64,000 nt of DNA from Xenorhabdus poinarii G6 (GCF_000968175.1 NZ_FO704551.1:2294001-2358000); one strand, 5' to 3'. Counted from the first letter of the stretch, positions 39,607 to 49,455 are shown. Made by a program: numbers and translations. Notes: generated from the sequence alone by a model not told the origin.

Positions 39607-41769
39607 ATGGCTGATACGTTCTCCTTCACCCACCATGCGGGCAAATCTGACGGCCAAGAAGCAAACAATTACGCGTTGGATTGTATCGCCCATTTAGGGA
39701 AACAGTTTCATAAGATCGCTTCGGTCGAACAATTGCACCATAGTCTGGGTGTGGATTCTCTGGCACTGACAAATTCACAACTGCGTGAAGCAGCAGATGC
39801 GATCGGGCTGCACAGTCAGTTTGAGCGTCTGACCGTCGGGACGGCGGCCACACTGCCTTTGCCCGCATTGATTCAATTAGATCAGCGTTGGTGGGTACTG
39901 TCAGACATCTGTGCTGACACCTTAACGGTGTTTGATCCTGCCACCGGCAAATCCACTGTACATCCGTTGGCTCATGTCATACCAGGTGAGCACGATCACG
40001 ATGAATATCGGGTACTACTACTGGCTGACAAAACACTGACTAAGCAAGACGTTAAATTTGGTCTGAGCTGGTTTTATCCCGCTATTTTCAGGCAAAAAAA
40101 CCAGTTACGGGACATTTTTCTGTTCGCTATCGTGTTGCAACTTTTTGCGCTGGCATCCCCTTTATTATTTGAGAATATCATCGATAAAGTGCTGGTCGGG
40201 CGGAGTGTTTCCAGCCTGCACGTTCTCGGTATCGCCATGCTGGCACTGGCATTAGCGGAGCCTTTGTATGGTTTTATGCGTAATACGGTGTTCGGGCATA
40301 TGGCGAGCCAAATCAATTCTGAGCTTTCCGGCCGCCTGTATCGCCATCTTGTGGGATTACCCCTGCCCTATTTCAAACAACGACAAACAGGGCAGATTAT
40401 TGCCAGAGTCAGGGAAATGGCGCATATCCGCCAATTTTTGACCGGCTCTACCCTCATGCTGCTGCTTGATCTGATTTTTATCCTGCTGTTTTTGGGGGTG
40501 ATGTTTCATTATTCCACCCTGCTAACAGGGATCGTGATCAGTTCACTGGTGCTCTATTTTTTACTCTGGCTGACTGTCGGGCCGATGATTCGAAGCAAAG
40601 TAGAAAAAGAGTATGAAGCTGATGCCAATGCCACCAGTTTCCTGACCGAAGCGGTTACCGGGATTGAAACCATCAAGACCACTGCAACTGAAAAACGTTT
40701 TTTGCATCAATGGCAGAAGGTATTGAGTCAACAGTTAATCCGACGTTTTACCGCCCAAAAAAGCGGGCTGGCGGCTGGGCAAGGGATTGAGCTGATCCAA
40801 AAAATGGTGGCCGCGCTGCTACTGTGGTGGGGCGTCCGGGCAGTGCTGAAAGGCGATTTATCCCCCGGTGAACTCATTGCGTTTAATATGCTGGCCGGAC
40901 ACGTGACTCAACCGATCCTGCGGTTGGCGCAAGTCTGGCAAGATTTCCAGCATACCCTGATCGCCCTGCGCCGGGTGGGAGATATCCTTGATGAGCCGAT
41001 GGAAAACAGTCAACAGGGGCTGGTCTCCTCACCGGAACTGGCTGGCCAAATTGAATTCAGAAATATTCGCTTTCGCTATCATGCTGATACCCCCGAAGTC
41101 CTGGCGAACCTGTCACTGGAGATTAAGGCCGGTGAATTTATTGGTATTACGGGGCCATCGGGTTCTGGCAAAAGCACATTGACACGCTTGTTGCAACGCC
41201 TCTATGTCCCGCAACACGGTCAGGTATTGGTGGATGGCATGGATCTGGCGATCGCTGATCCCGTATCACTGCGCCGCCATATGAGTGTCGTCTTACAAGA
41301 AAGTATTCTGTTCTCCGGCAGTATTGCGGACAATATCCGCCTGTGTAAGCCTAATGCCAGTGATGAGGAAATCCATAAGGCCGCGACCCTGGCCGGGGCG
41401 ATGGATTTTATCCAGGCATTTCCTCATCAATTTGCGCATCAGGTGGGTGAAAAAGGCGGTAATCTTTCTGGCGGGCAGCGACAGCGGATTGCATTGGCAA
41501 GGGCATTGCTCAGTGATCCCAAGATTCTGATCCTGGATGAAGCCACCTCTGCACTGGATTATGAATCTGAGGCCGCCATCATGAGCAATATGGATGAAAT
41601 ATGTCGTCATCGAACGGTCATCTGTATCGCTCACCGGCTGAATACCCTCCGCCATGCCGATAAGATTTTTGTGTTAGATCTGGGGAAAATCGCTGAATCC
41701 GGCTCACACGATGCCCTGATACAACAAAAAGGGTTATATGCACAACTTTGGCATCAACAAACGACCTAA
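39607..41769 (+). CDS. rtxE: RtxE, type I secretion ABC transporter/permease
   Basis: The second ATPase/permease of the MARTX exporter, 720 residues. Order: a C39-like domain lacking the peptidase cysteine (about 1-140), six membrane spans (about 165-440), and a nucleotide-binding domain with Walker A GPSGSGKS, signature LSGGQRQR, Walker B ILILDEATS and IAHRL. It is the last gene of rtxBDE, an arrangement with two ABC proteins that is specific to MARTX systems. Paralogous to rtxB throughout. Confidence 0.95.
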   Translation: MADTFSFTHHAGKSDGQEANNYALDCIAHLGKQFHKIASVEQLHHSLGVDSLALTNSQLREAADAIGLHSQFERLTVGTAATLPLPALIQLDQRWWVLSDICADTLTVFDPATGKSTVHPLAHVIPGEHDHDEYRVLLLADKTLTKQDVKFGLSWFYPAIFRQKNQLRDIFLFAIVLQLFALASPLLFENIIDKVLVGRSVSSLHVLGIAMLALALAEPLYGFMRNTVFGHMASQINSELSGRLYRHLVGLPLPYFKQRQTGQIIARVREMAHIRQFLTGSTLMLLLDLIFILLFLGVMFHYSTLLTGIVISSLVLYFLLWLTVGPMIRSKVEKEYEADANATSFLTEAVTGIETIKTTATEKRFLHQWQKVLSQQLIRRFTAQKSGLAAGQGIELIQKMVAALLLWWGVRAVLKGDLSPGELIAFNMLAGHVTQPILRLAQVWQDFQHTLIALRRVGDILDEPMENSQQGLVSSPELAGQIEFRNIRFRYHADTPEVLANLSLEIKAGEFIGITGPSGSGKSTLTRLLQRLYVPQHGQVLVDGMDLAIADPVSLRRHMSVVLQESILFSGSIADNIRLCKPNASDEEIHKAATLAGAMDFIQAFPHQFAHQVGEKGGNLSGGQRQRIALARALLSDPKILILDEATSALDYESEAAIMSNMDEICRHRTVICIAHRLNTLRHADKIFVLDLGKIAESGSHDALIQQKGLYAQLWHQQTT

Positions 41770-41916
41770 GGTTACTCTATTGATTATCACTTGGTGATTA
41801 TTATTGCTATAAAAAAGTCATCCATTAAAGACAAGAGGCGGGTTTCATCTTAAAATTAATTTCATCATTCAAGTCATACCGCATGACAAGGTGTTCTTAA
41901 GGAAGAGAATATAACC

Positions 41917-42951
41917 ATGAAACAAGTCTCTGTTATCGCGTTAGTTTTTTCGCATACCTCGGTCACGTCGGTTGCCATGCCGATCGAAATTCTCACTATC
42001 GCCGCTAATACTATTGGCGGCGCTGCCCCCCATGTCAGCATTATCTCTCCACCCCATCAGGAAAACAGAAATCATACGAATAACCTGTTGATGGGCTCTA
42101 CACGCTTCCCCCATAGCACCCTCGCTGCTTCCCTGGATTGCGGACAACAACCCGATATGATTCTGGTCGGTTCACTGGGCTTTCCGGAATGGGAAACGCG
42201 ACATTGCACGCCAGAAATCATTGCATGGATTCAGGCGATGGATGAAAAACGCATTCCGATCGTTTCAATATGCTCAGGCACGTTTATCCTTGCCCAAGCA
42301 GGATTATTAAACAACGGCGCCACCATTCACCCTCATTTTTTCCCCGAATTCAAAAAACGCTTCCCCCATATTCCTCTCTATACCGACAAAAAAATTATCA
42401 GCGATAACCACCGATTCTGTATCTCCAGTGCTTATGGCTGCGGAAGCTGTATGTTAAATATCATTGAGTTGGTATACGGACAATATGCCAGAGAACAATG
42501 TACAAAATTTTTGTTAGATGAAAATGACAGCACAGCCCTGTTTGATTCCGCCGGCTTCACCCCTTATCGCCAGCACGCCGATGCGCTGATCCACAAACTG
42601 CAAGATTGGATGCATACGTTTCCCTCTGAAATTTTATCTGTCGCTGATTTAGCCAATAAAATTCATCTTTGCGAACGCCAGATGAAACGCCGTTTTAAGA
42701 TCGCTACAGGCAAAACCCCGATCCAATATATCCAGCAAATCCGCCTGTCACAGGCAAAACACTGGCTGGAAAAATCCCAAAAATCCATTGAAGAGATCAG
42801 CCATGAAGTCGGTTATGAAGATACCCGCTATTTCAGGGAGTTGTTCAAACGCTGTCATGGATTAACACCAAAAGAGTATCGTCAAAAATATCATCACTCT
42901 TCCCTTTTTCTGCCCAATGCCATTGGCTATCCCTCGGAAAAACCAGACTAG
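41917..42951 (+). CDS. GlxA-type AraC family transcriptional regulator
   Basis: This 344-residue protein has an N-terminal DJ-1/PfpI-like domain (VALVFSHTSV..., nucleophile-elbow-like VSICSGTFILAQAGLLNN near residue 115) and a C-terminal AraC double helix-turn-helix (LANKIHLCERQMKRRFK and IEEISHEVGYEDTRYFRELFKR). Such regulators respond to small metabolites; the ligand is unknown. It follows rtxE by 148 bases on the same strand. Whether it regulates the rtx genes is only suggested by position. Confidence 0.87.
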   Translation: MKQVSVIALVFSHTSVTSVAMPIEILTIAANTIGGAAPHVSIISPPHQENRNHTNNLLMGSTRFPHSTLAASLDCGQQPDMILVGSLGFPEWETRHCTPEIIAWIQAMDEKRIPIVSICSGTFILAQAGLLNNGATIHPHFFPEFKKRFPHIPLYTDKKIISDNHRFCISSAYGCGSCMLNIIELVYGQYAREQCTKFLLDENDSTALFDSAGFTPYRQHADALIHKLQDWMHTFPSEILSVADLANKIHLCERQMKRRFKIATGKTPIQYIQQIRLSQAKHWLEKSQKSIEEISHEVGYEDTRYFRELFKRCHGLTPKEYRQKYHHSSLFLPNAIGYPSEKPD

Positions 42952-43027
42952 CCAGTAGCGGCACGCGTCCAGCTAAGGTATTATTGCCGGCTATATTGTT
43001 GGTACACGCCCATTATCAATTGAATTT

Positions 43028-43318
43028 ATGGCAAAAGAACAAACTGATCGCACCACACTGGATTTGTTCGCAGATGAACGCAGGCCAGGGCGACCGAAAA
43101 CAAATCCGCTGTCCAGGGATGAGCAGCTTAGAATCAATAAACGCAACCAGTTGCGGCGAGATAAGGTAAAAGGACTGCGTCGAGTGGAACTTAAACTGAA
43201 TGAAGAGGCCGTCGACATACTTAATCATCTGGCAAAACAGCGTAATATCAGCCGCAGTGAATTGATTGAGCAAATGCTGGTAGCCCAACTGGCAGAAAAA
43301 AATCATCCTGCCAATTAA
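43028..43318 (+). CDS. ybfE: YbfE, small ribbon-helix-helix-like protein (LexA-regulated in E. coli)
   Basis: A 96-residue basic protein: KEQTDRTTLDLFADERRPGRPKTNPLSR, then a ribbon-helix-helix-like C-terminal half (VELKLNEEAVDILNHLA, ISRSELIEQMLVAQLAE). It matches E. coli YbfE and has the same position before fldA. In E. coli ybfE is in the SOS regulon, but I see no CTGT-N8-ACAG LexA box in the 76 bases between the AraC gene and this start. Confidence 0.9.
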   Translation: MAKEQTDRTTLDLFADERRPGRPKTNPLSRDEQLRINKRNQLRRDKVKGLRRVELKLNEEAVDILNHLAKQRNISRSELIEQMLVAQLAEKNHPAN

Positions 43319-43493
43319 CGGCATTTATTCAACGGCAATAAAGCGATGTCACCACACAAATTTGACAGATTTGTCATTGATGTTTGGTCAGAATAACGCT
43401 TTTCATGTGACTAAAACTGACATTTTTCTAGCTGATTTCAGCGTGATGTGTATGGATTTAATACACGAATAAAACAAGAGGTTAACCCATTTT

Positions 43494-44027
43494 ATGGCAA
43501 TAATAGGTATATTCTTCGGCAGCGATACCGGCAACACAGAGAACATCGCCAAAATGATCCAAGAAAAATTGGGTGGTGCTGATGTTGCTGAAGTCCACGA
43601 TATTGCCAAAAGCAGCAAAGAAGACATTGACGCTTTCGATATCCTGCTGCTTGGCATCCCAACCTGGTATTACGGCGAAGCCCAATGTGACTGGGATGAT
43701 TTTTTCCCAACACTGGGAGAGATTGATTTCGACGGAAAACTGGTTGCTTTGTTCGGCTGTGGTGATCAGGAAGATTATGCAGAATACTTCTGTGATGCCA
43801 TGGGCACTATCCGCGATATTATTGAGCCTAATGGCGCAATTATTGTAGGGCACTGGCCAACCGAAGGATATCACTTTGAAGCCTCGAAGGGCATGGCCGA
43901 TGACACCCACTTTATTGGTCTGGCTATTGATGAAGATCGCCAACCAGAATTGACAGATGAACGCGTTGAAGCCTGGGTACAACAAATTAAGGCTGAAATG
44001 AGTCTGTCAGCCATCCTGGATGCATAA
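43494..44027 (+). CDS. fldA: Flavodoxin 1
   Basis: A 177-residue FMN electron carrier, one longer than E. coli FldA. The phosphate-binding loop is GIFFGSDTGNTENIAKMI. FMN-sandwiching loops are PTWYYGEAQCDWDDF (Trp) and GCGDQEDYAEYFCDA (Tyr). It supplies electrons to IspG/IspH, MetH, BioB and pyruvate formate-lyase activase, and likely to the MiaB encoded in this window. Order ybfE-fldA-fur is as in E. coli. Confidence 0.97.
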   Translation: MAIIGIFFGSDTGNTENIAKMIQEKLGGADVAEVHDIAKSSKEDIDAFDILLLGIPTWYYGEAQCDWDDFFPTLGEIDFDGKLVALFGCGDQEDYAEYFCDAMGTIRDIIEPNGAIIVGHWPTEGYHFEASKGMADDTHFIGLAIDEDRQPELTDERVEAWVQQIKAEMSLSAILDA

Positions 44028-44029
44028 TA

Positions 44030-44065
44030 AAGAGAATAATACCCTTTCAAGCGGGATTATTCTTG
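44030..44065 (+). other. Hairpin at the 3' end of fldA
   Basis: AGAATAATACCC and GGGATTATTCT form a long stem directly after the fldA stop. There is no T-run after it, so it may protect the mRNA end or attenuate read-through into fur rather than terminate fully. Confidence 0.45.
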
Positions 44066-44097
44066 CATAATGTGTCATGATTCCGGAATAGGTATGG

Positions 44098-44154
44098 TTT
44101 TCATTTTGACTATCCATGCCTATAATCAACTGCGTGAAAACAGAATCATGATTC
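44098..44154 (+). promoter_or_regulatory. fur promoter with palindromic elements
   Basis: A -10 box TATAAT (44121-44126) has a weak -35 TTTTCA (44098-44103) with a 17-base spacer. A perfect 12-base palindrome GAATCATGATTC lies at 44143-44154, downstream of the likely start. The piece CATGATTCC also occurs at 44076-44084, where it runs into a second palindrome, ATTCCGGAAT. No classical Fur box is visible. The palindromes might bind a regulator, which is unproven. Confidence 0.45.
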
Positions 44155-44214
44155 CCTCACGATACCCCCAAGTATCATAAGTTCACTTAACCCTAGTTAC
44201 AGGACTGAATCCGC

Positions 44215-44667
44215 ATGACCGACAACAATAAAGCATTGAAAAATGCTGGACTTAAAGTCACACTTCCACGTTTGAAAATTCTGGAAGTGCTACAGGACCC
44301 AGAATGCCATCATGTCAGTGCGGAGGATCTCTACAAAAAACTGATTGATATCGGTGAAGAGATTGGCCTCGCCACTGTCTATCGCGTGTTGAACCAGTTC
44401 GATGATGCCGGCATTGTCACACGCCACAATTTTGAAGGCGGTAAATCGGTTTTTGAACTCACTCAGCAACATCACCATGACCACCTGATTTGTCTCGATT
44501 GCGGGAAGGTCATTGAATTTAATGACGAGTTTATTGAAGAACGCCAGAGAAACATCGCTGAGCGTTATGGCATTAAACTTTCAAACCACAGTCTTTATTT
44601 ATATGGTCACTGCGCCGCTGGTGATTGCCGCAAAGATAGCGCATTTCATGATGAAAAAGCAGGATAA
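44215..44667 (+). CDS. fur: Fur, ferric uptake regulator
   Basis: This 150-residue iron-sensing repressor has an N-terminal winged helix (NAGLKVTLPRLKILEVLQ, ATVYRVLNQFDDAG) and a C-terminal metal-binding/dimer domain with the histidine cluster QQHHHDHLICLDCG and the second zinc-site-like CAAGDCR. E. coli Fur has 148 residues. It is downstream of fldA, as in E. coli, where both respond to oxidative stress. Confidence 0.97.
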   Translation: MTDNNKALKNAGLKVTLPRLKILEVLQDPECHHVSAEDLYKKLIDIGEEIGLATVYRVLNQFDDAGIVTRHNFEGGKSVFELTQQHHHDHLICLDCGKVIEFNDEFIEERQRNIAERYGIKLSNHSLYLYGHCAAGDCRKDSAFHDEKAG

Positions 44668-44705
44668 TTCTACTCAGGTGTTTAATTTCATCTGAATAAG
44701 CTTCT

Positions 44706-44729
44706 GCCGATTAGCTTAAGCTAGTCGGC
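44706..44729. other. Near-perfect 24-bp palindrome after fur
   Basis: GCCGATTAGCTT is followed directly by AAGCTAGTCGGC, giving a 12-base-pair arm with a single G:T. No T-run follows. It may be a transcript-end structure for fur or a cruciform-prone element. Confidence 0.4.
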
Positions 44730-44791
44730 AAGTCGCTTTAAGCACGATTAGATTAGCCAACGATGAGATAGCCACACCGCACTACTGATAA

Positions 44792-44819
44792 AAAAAGCGT
44801 GAAAATAATCACGCTTTTT
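44792..44819. terminator. Terminator of glnS (possibly bidirectional with fur)
   Basis: AAAAAGCGTGA pairs with TCACGCTTTTT over a six-base AT loop. A-run and T-run flank both sides, so it can terminate glnS on the minus strand and fur on the plus strand. Confidence 0.88.
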
Positions 44820-44848
44820 GGTGTACAGGTTAAGTAAACAGCGTCACA

Positions 44849-46519
44849 TTATCCTTGTGAGATTTTTGCCCAGGTATCACGCAGACCAACGGTGCGGTTA
44901 AAGACCAAACGATCAGCACTTGAGAGGCGACTGTCAGCGCAGAAATAACCTTCACGTTCAAACTGGTAAGTTTTTTCTGGTAACGCATTGACCAGACCCG
45001 GTTCGACAAATCCCTTACGGATCATCAGCGACGCTGGATTAATCGTGGATAAGAAATCATCCTCCGCTCCCGGATTTGCTACGCTGAACAGGCGGTCATA
45101 CAGGTAGAATTCTGCCGGAACACCGTAGGCAGCGCTGACCCAGTGAATCACCCCTTTCACCTTGCGGCCATCAGCGGGATCTTTGTTCAGCGTCTGTTCG
45201 TCATACTGGCAATAAATTGTTGTGATATTGCCTTGCGCATCTTTTTCAACACGCTCAGCTTTAATCACATAAGCATTGCGCAGACGTACCTCTTTGCCCA
45301 GCACCAGACGCTTGTATTGACGATTCGCTTCTTCACGGAAATCCGCGCGATCAATATACAGTTCACGACTGAACGGCACTTCACGGCTGCCCATTTCCGG
45401 TTTATTCGGATGGTTAGGCATCGTCAGGATCACTTCACCTTCCGGCATATTCTCGATCACCAGTTTCACCGGATCAAGAACCGCCATAGCACGGGGCGCA
45501 TTTTCATTCAGGTCATCGCGAATGCAGGATTCCAGCGCGGCCATTTCAACATTGTTGTCCTGTTTCGTCACTCCAATGCGGCGACAAAATTCACGGATAG
45601 ATGCCGCTGTATAACCACGACGACGCAATCCAGAAATAGTTGGCATACGTGGGTCATCCCAGCCATCAACGATATTCTCGGTCACCAGCTGGTTAAGTTT
45701 ACGCTTTGACATCACCGTATATTCCAGATTCAGGCGAGAAAACTCGTACTGACGTGGGTGGCAATCAATCGTAATGTTATCCAATACCCAATCGTACAAA
45801 CGACGGTTATCCTGAAATTCCAGTGTACAGATGGAATGGGTGATCCCTTCCAGTGCATCGGAAATACAGTGGGTGAAATCGTACATCGGATAGATACACC
45901 ACTTATGACCTGATTGGTGATGCTCTGCAAATTTGATGCGGTAAATAACCGGATCACGCATGACGATGAACGGTGAGGACATATCAATTTTGGCCCGCAG
46001 ACACGCTTTACCTTCAGCAAACTCACCGGCTCGCATTTTTTCAAATAAAGCCAGGTTTTCTTCTACGCTGCGATCCCGATATGGGCTGTTTTTACCTGGC
46101 TCTTTCAATGTACCGCGATATGCACGGATCTCGTCAGGACACAGCTCATCGACATACGCTAATCCTTTATTGATTAACTCAATCGCGTATTGATACAGGG
46201 TATCGAAATAATCAGAAGAGTAGCGAATATTCCCACTCCACTGGAAACCCAACCACTGGACGTCAGTTTTAATCGATTCAACGTATTCGATATCTTCTTT
46301 TACCGGGTTTGTATCATCAAAACGTAGGTTGCATTGTCCCTGATAGTCTTGAGCGATGCCGAAATTCAAGCAGATCGACTTGGCATGGCCGATATGCAGA
46401 TAACCGTTAGGTTCAGGTGGAAAGCGGGTATGTACGGATGTATGTTTACCCGTTGCCAGATCTTCGTCAATAATCTGACGAATAAAGTTTGTCGGGCGGG
46501 CATCAGCCTCACTCATCAT
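44849..46519 (-). CDS. glnS: Glutaminyl-tRNA synthetase
   Basis: This class I synthetase charges tRNA-Gln, three copies of which lie at 59314-59750. It has 556 residues against 554 in E. coli. The HIGH-type motif is [15 protein letters not shown], the KMSKS-type motif is VMSKRKL, and the acceptor-end region includes RFDDTNP. The C-terminal beta-barrel anticodon-binding domains begin near residue 340. It is convergent with fur, with a shared terminator between them. Confidence 0.97.
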   Translation of the reverse strand: MMSEADARPTNFIRQIIDEDLATGKHTSVHTRFPPEPNGYLHIGHAKSICLNFGIAQDYQGQCNLRFDDTNPVKEDIEYVESIKTDVQWLGFQWSGNIRYSSDYFDTLYQYAIELINKGLAYVDELCPDEIRAYRGTLKEPGKNSPYRDRSVEENLALFEKMRAGEFAEGKACLRAKIDMSSPFIVMRDPVIYRIKFAEHHQSGHKWCIYPMYDFTHCISDALEGITHSICTLEFQDNRRLYDWVLDNITIDCHPRQYEFSRLNLEYTVMSKRKLNQLVTENIVDGWDDPRMPTISGLRRRGYTAASIREFCRRIGVTKQDNNVEMAALESCIRDDLNENAPRAMAVLDPVKLVIENMPEGEVILTMPNHPNKPEMGSREVPFSRELYIDRADFREEANRQYKRLVLGKEVRLRNAYVIKAERVEKDAQGNITTIYCQYDEQTLNKDPADGRKVKGVIHWVSAAYGVPAEFYLYDRLFSVANPGAEDDFLSTINPASLMIRKGFVEPGLVNALPEKTYQFEREGYFCADSRLSSADRLVFNRTVGLRDTWAKISQG

Positions 46520-46674
46520 TTTTTCCTCAATGCAAAAATCGCTTTAACATAACCTTCTATAATCTAATAAGCTGAACCGAGAAACAATACTTTGTTAGTG
46601 GGATTCAGGGGAAATGTGGGGAAGCGATAGCGGAATGGCTGAAAATACCCCACAACATTTAAGCTGGTAGCGAT

Positions 46675-47640
46675 TCATACCATTAATTTCAGTGCGTCAA
46701 CGGTGGCCGTTGAACCGCCGCAGACAATAACCAACACATTGTTATAACCGCTGATCGGGATTTTTTTGCCGTACAGGACAGCAAGTGAAGCACCACAGGC
46801 AGGTTCGACCAGCGTGCGGTGATCGTCCAGAAATGACAAGCTGGCGTCCACAGCCTCGCGATCAGTCACGCGCACCGGCACAACCGGTCTTTCTTGTGCC
46901 ACTTCAAAGGCTCGCTGACAGACCTGACTCGCCCCTAGCGTGGTCGCCACCCCCGTCAGAACCGGCACTTCCGTTAACCGACCCGCATCCAGGGAGGCGA
47001 AATAAGAGGCCATGCCCTCCGTCTCAACCGCATAAACAGGCACATCCTTAAGACCATGACGACGTAATCCTTCATCAACCCCGGCCAGCAACCCGCCGCC
47101 ACCCACGGAGAGGATAACGGCATCCGGCCGTACGCCTTCGGCCACCACTTCATCAATCATAGCGGCATGGCCGTACCAGAGAAGGGGATCGTCGAAAGGA
47201 TGCAAGAAAGCGTCCTCCTCCGTCAGCAGGGACAGCGCCAGTTCATTGGCTTCCGACCACATTTTCCCGTGCACAATGACCTCTGCCCCTTCCTGTTTCA
47301 GTAAATGCCTGACACGTTCAGCCGTGGTTTCTGGCACCACGACAATCACCGGGACACCGAGCTGACGTCCTGCATAGGCGACAGCCAGACCGGCATTCCC
47401 CCCGGAAGAGGAGATGAAGCGACGCGCTCCATTTGCCTTATGGCGCTCGCAGGCATGACCAATCCCGCGAATTTTAAAAGAGCCAGAGGGTTGTAAGGCT
47501 TCCATTTTCAGCCAAACACGCGTGCCGTTCAGTTGACCCAATGGCAGGGACTCTAGTAATGGGGTACGGATACTCAGGAAGCCGTTAGCCGTCACTGCCC
47601 GCGCAAACGGGTATGGCATTGAGTTGGTATCTCTTTTCAT
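46675..47640 (-). CDS. PLP-dependent serine/threonine dehydratase-like enzyme
   Basis: A 321-residue fold-type II PLP enzyme. The Schiff-base lysine is in PSGSFKIRG, the phosphate/carboxylate loop is SSGGNAGLAVAYAG, and the PLP phosphate loop is SVGGGGLLAGV. The C-terminal VCGGSTATVD has a serine that would contact the pyridine nitrogen. The size and motifs resemble liver-type L-serine dehydratases and phenylserine dehydratases more than biosynthetic IlvA, since there is no C-terminal ACT domain. ATG 47640 is preferred because GGAG lies just upstream; the longer TTG reading is unlikely. The regulator gene ends 27 bases upstream. Confidence 0.82.
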   Translation of the reverse strand: MKRDTNSMPYPFARAVTANGFLSIRTPLLESLPLGQLNGTRVWLKMEALQPSGSFKIRGIGHACERHKANGARRFISSSGGNAGLAVAYAGRQLGVPVIVVVPETTAERVRHLLKQEGAEVIVHGKMWSEANELALSLLTEEDAFLHPFDDPLLWYGHAAMIDEVVAEGVRPDAVILSVGGGGLLAGVDEGLRRHGLKDVPVYAVETEGMASYFASLDAGRLTEVPVLTGVATTLGASQVCQRAFEVAQERPVVPVRVTDREAVDASLSFLDDHRTLVEPACGASLAVLYGKKIPISGYNNVLVIVCGGSTATVDALKLMV

Positions 47641-47667
47641 GGGATCTCCGGGTTGAGGCAGCAACAA

Positions 47668-48393
47668 TTAGCGGCCAGCGTTCTTCAATTCATCGAGGTA
47701 GTTGTAAATTGTATAGCGAGTCACTCCGAGAGCCGTCGCCGCTTTTTCAACACCGCCTTTCATAAGGAAAATGCCTTTCTCCTGCATCTGTTGCACGGCA
47801 TGTAGTTTGGCCTGTTTACTGTCAATTCGACGACTTCCCGGACCGCGTTCTGTGGCGCTAGTGATAATATCTCGCATCAGGTCTTCGATATTGTCATGTG
47901 ACGTCTCAGACTGGCTCGCTTCCTGGGATGGCGTATCCACCAGTAGCGGGGGTAACGCGGTAAGGCTCTGAAGTATATTCAAGGCATGTTTGATGCCCTC
48001 GTTATCCACATTAATGCACAACGCGGCAAAGGGACGCGTGTTTCTGCCCCGGTAGATAGCGGTGCTGCTACGTAGCGGTGTACCGGTGCCAGTGAAGGTT
48101 TCATAGTCTAGTAGCAGGGTGACGGGTTCCCGGCTTTCTTCCATCGCGATAATAAACGCTTTGTCTGTGCGCACACCCGCCAGCAAGGAATCCCCTTTCC
48201 GCCGCCCGGTCACATGCGCATTCACGATTTCAATGATGGAAAATGCTGGCTTTCTCAGATCATGGAGCACAACCTCTGCATTTGACGCGATCACGCTGCC
48301 TATCACACGAACCGCAGCAGACAGCATCTGCAACATCTCTTCTTCGTATCGTTCGTCAGCACTATTGCCAACCATTAACCCCATGTTAGCCAT
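47668..48393 (-). CDS. YheO/DauR-type PAS and helix-turn-helix regulator
   Basis: A 241-residue protein with an N-terminal YheO-like PAS domain (about 20-140: NAEVVLHDLRKPAFSIIEI, GRNTRPFAALCIN) and a C-terminal HTH_22 domain (GVEKAATALGVTRYTIYNYLDEL). Such proteins (for example DauR, regulating D-arginine use) respond to amino acids. Since the dehydratase follows at once on the same strand, I infer that this regulator controls it and senses its substrate. Confidence 0.85.
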   Translation of the reverse strand: MANMGLMVGNSADERYEEEMLQMLSAAVRVIGSVIASNAEVVLHDLRKPAFSIIEIVNAHVTGRRKGDSLLAGVRTDKAFIIAMEESREPVTLLLDYETFTGTGTPLRSSTAIYRGRNTRPFAALCINVDNEGIKHALNILQSLTALPPLLVDTPSQEASQSETSHDNIEDLMRDIITSATERGPGSRRIDSKQAKLHAVQQMQEKGIFLMKGGVEKAATALGVTRYTIYNYLDELKNAGR

Positions 48394-48612
48394 TAATCCG
48401 AACCTTTATTAAACACAATGTTGAATAATGTAAGTGTATGACATCATAAAATCAACACTTTGTTGATATTTTGGCGTCATATATCCTATCGTTTTTCGAT
48501 TCAATCTTTTTATTCGGGTGTGAGGCGTTACGTCGTTTCTTTCTAAAGCGGACTCTGCCGTTATTCATTTTGTAGGAGCAACACGCAGGCGGGGCTGTTC
48601 CATCGCAACTTT

Positions 48613-49416
48613 TCACTTCGGACTTGATGTTGTGATCCTTCTGTTTATTTGAAATTGTCCCGGTGTTTGACCAAAGCGTTTTTTGAAGGCTTCTATGTAG
48701 GCACTGACGTTACGGTAACCACTGCGCTCAGCAATTTCACTGATTAACTGTCCTGCTAAAACCCATGGCAAAGATGCAATGATTTTCGCTTGCTGCCTCC
48801 ACTGGCTGAAGGAAAGCCCGGTTTGCTGACGGAATAATCGACTTAGGTGACGTGAACTCAATCCCCACTTTAGCGCGAGTTGTTCTTGATCCCATGAACA
48901 CTCAGGATTTTTAAGCAAAGCATCAGCCACGTTCCGAGCGCGCCTGTCATCGGGTAATGGAAGGTTAAGCGCTAATTTAGGCGAGCGCATGATCTCACGA
49001 CCTAATAATGTCATCAGGCTGCTTTTATATTCCTTTGAGTCATCTGGGTCATGGCGTCGTGCGGTGCGATCCAAGAGATTCAACACAAACGGATCAGCAC
49101 CATAAATGCCCTCGCTGGAAGGGAATAGGTTGCAATCATCAAGATCCAGATAAAAGCTTATTCCTTCTACAGCGCCTATAGCCACCGCTCTATGCCGATT
49201 TCCCGGGGGGAACCAACCCAATGTCCCTGCTGTAACCGACCACTGGGCTTTCTCTGTTTCTACCGCAATAACACCACGCTTAATCTGGTACAGCTGGCCA
49301 GCGGTATGTTGGTGCCAGGGAGTTGTATATTGACTGAAGTAATCGAATTTCTTTATCAGTATCATTTGGCGGAATAACCGTATTTGTTGTCCTGATACGG
49401 ATAATAAGTCAGACAT
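48613..49416 (-). CDS. AraC family transcriptional regulator with cupin sensor domain
   Basis: This protein is 267 residues from ATG 49416. A cupin/AraC-binding domain comes first (WHQHTAGQLYQIKRGV, GTLGWFPPGNRHRAV), then an AraC DNA-binding domain (ALKWGLSSRHLSRLFRQQTG and ISEIAERSGYRNVSAYIEAFKKRFG). An upstream in-frame extension to 49629 would run across the divergent gene at 49456 and is rejected. It is divergent from the NTF2-like gene with only 39 bases between starts, a typical regulator-target pairing. Confidence 0.85.
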   Translation of the reverse strand: MSDLLSVSGQQIRLFRQMILIKKFDYFSQYTTPWHQHTAGQLYQIKRGVIAVETEKAQWSVTAGTLGWFPPGNRHRAVAIGAVEGISFYLDLDDCNLFPSSEGIYGADPFVLNLLDRTARRHDPDDSKEYKSSLMTLLGREIMRSPKLALNLPLPDDRRARNVADALLKNPECSWDQEQLALKWGLSSRHLSRLFRQQTGLSFSQWRQQAKIIASLPWVLAGQLISEIAERSGYRNVSAYIEAFKKRFGQTPGQFQINRRITTSSPK

Positions 49417-49455
49417 CTTGTCATGTACACTTTGCGCATCACAAAGGAGATAGAC

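Noticed and set aside
41780..41815. ATCAC/GTGAT hairpin after rtxE as a terminator
   Set aside because: The stem has only five AT-rich pairs and no proper T-run, so it is not convincing.
48566..48590. GTAGGAGCAACACGCAG, similar to the end of a CRISPR repeat
   Set aside because: Only about a dozen bases match and the 5' half of the repeat is missing; no spacing pattern to the array at 49899.
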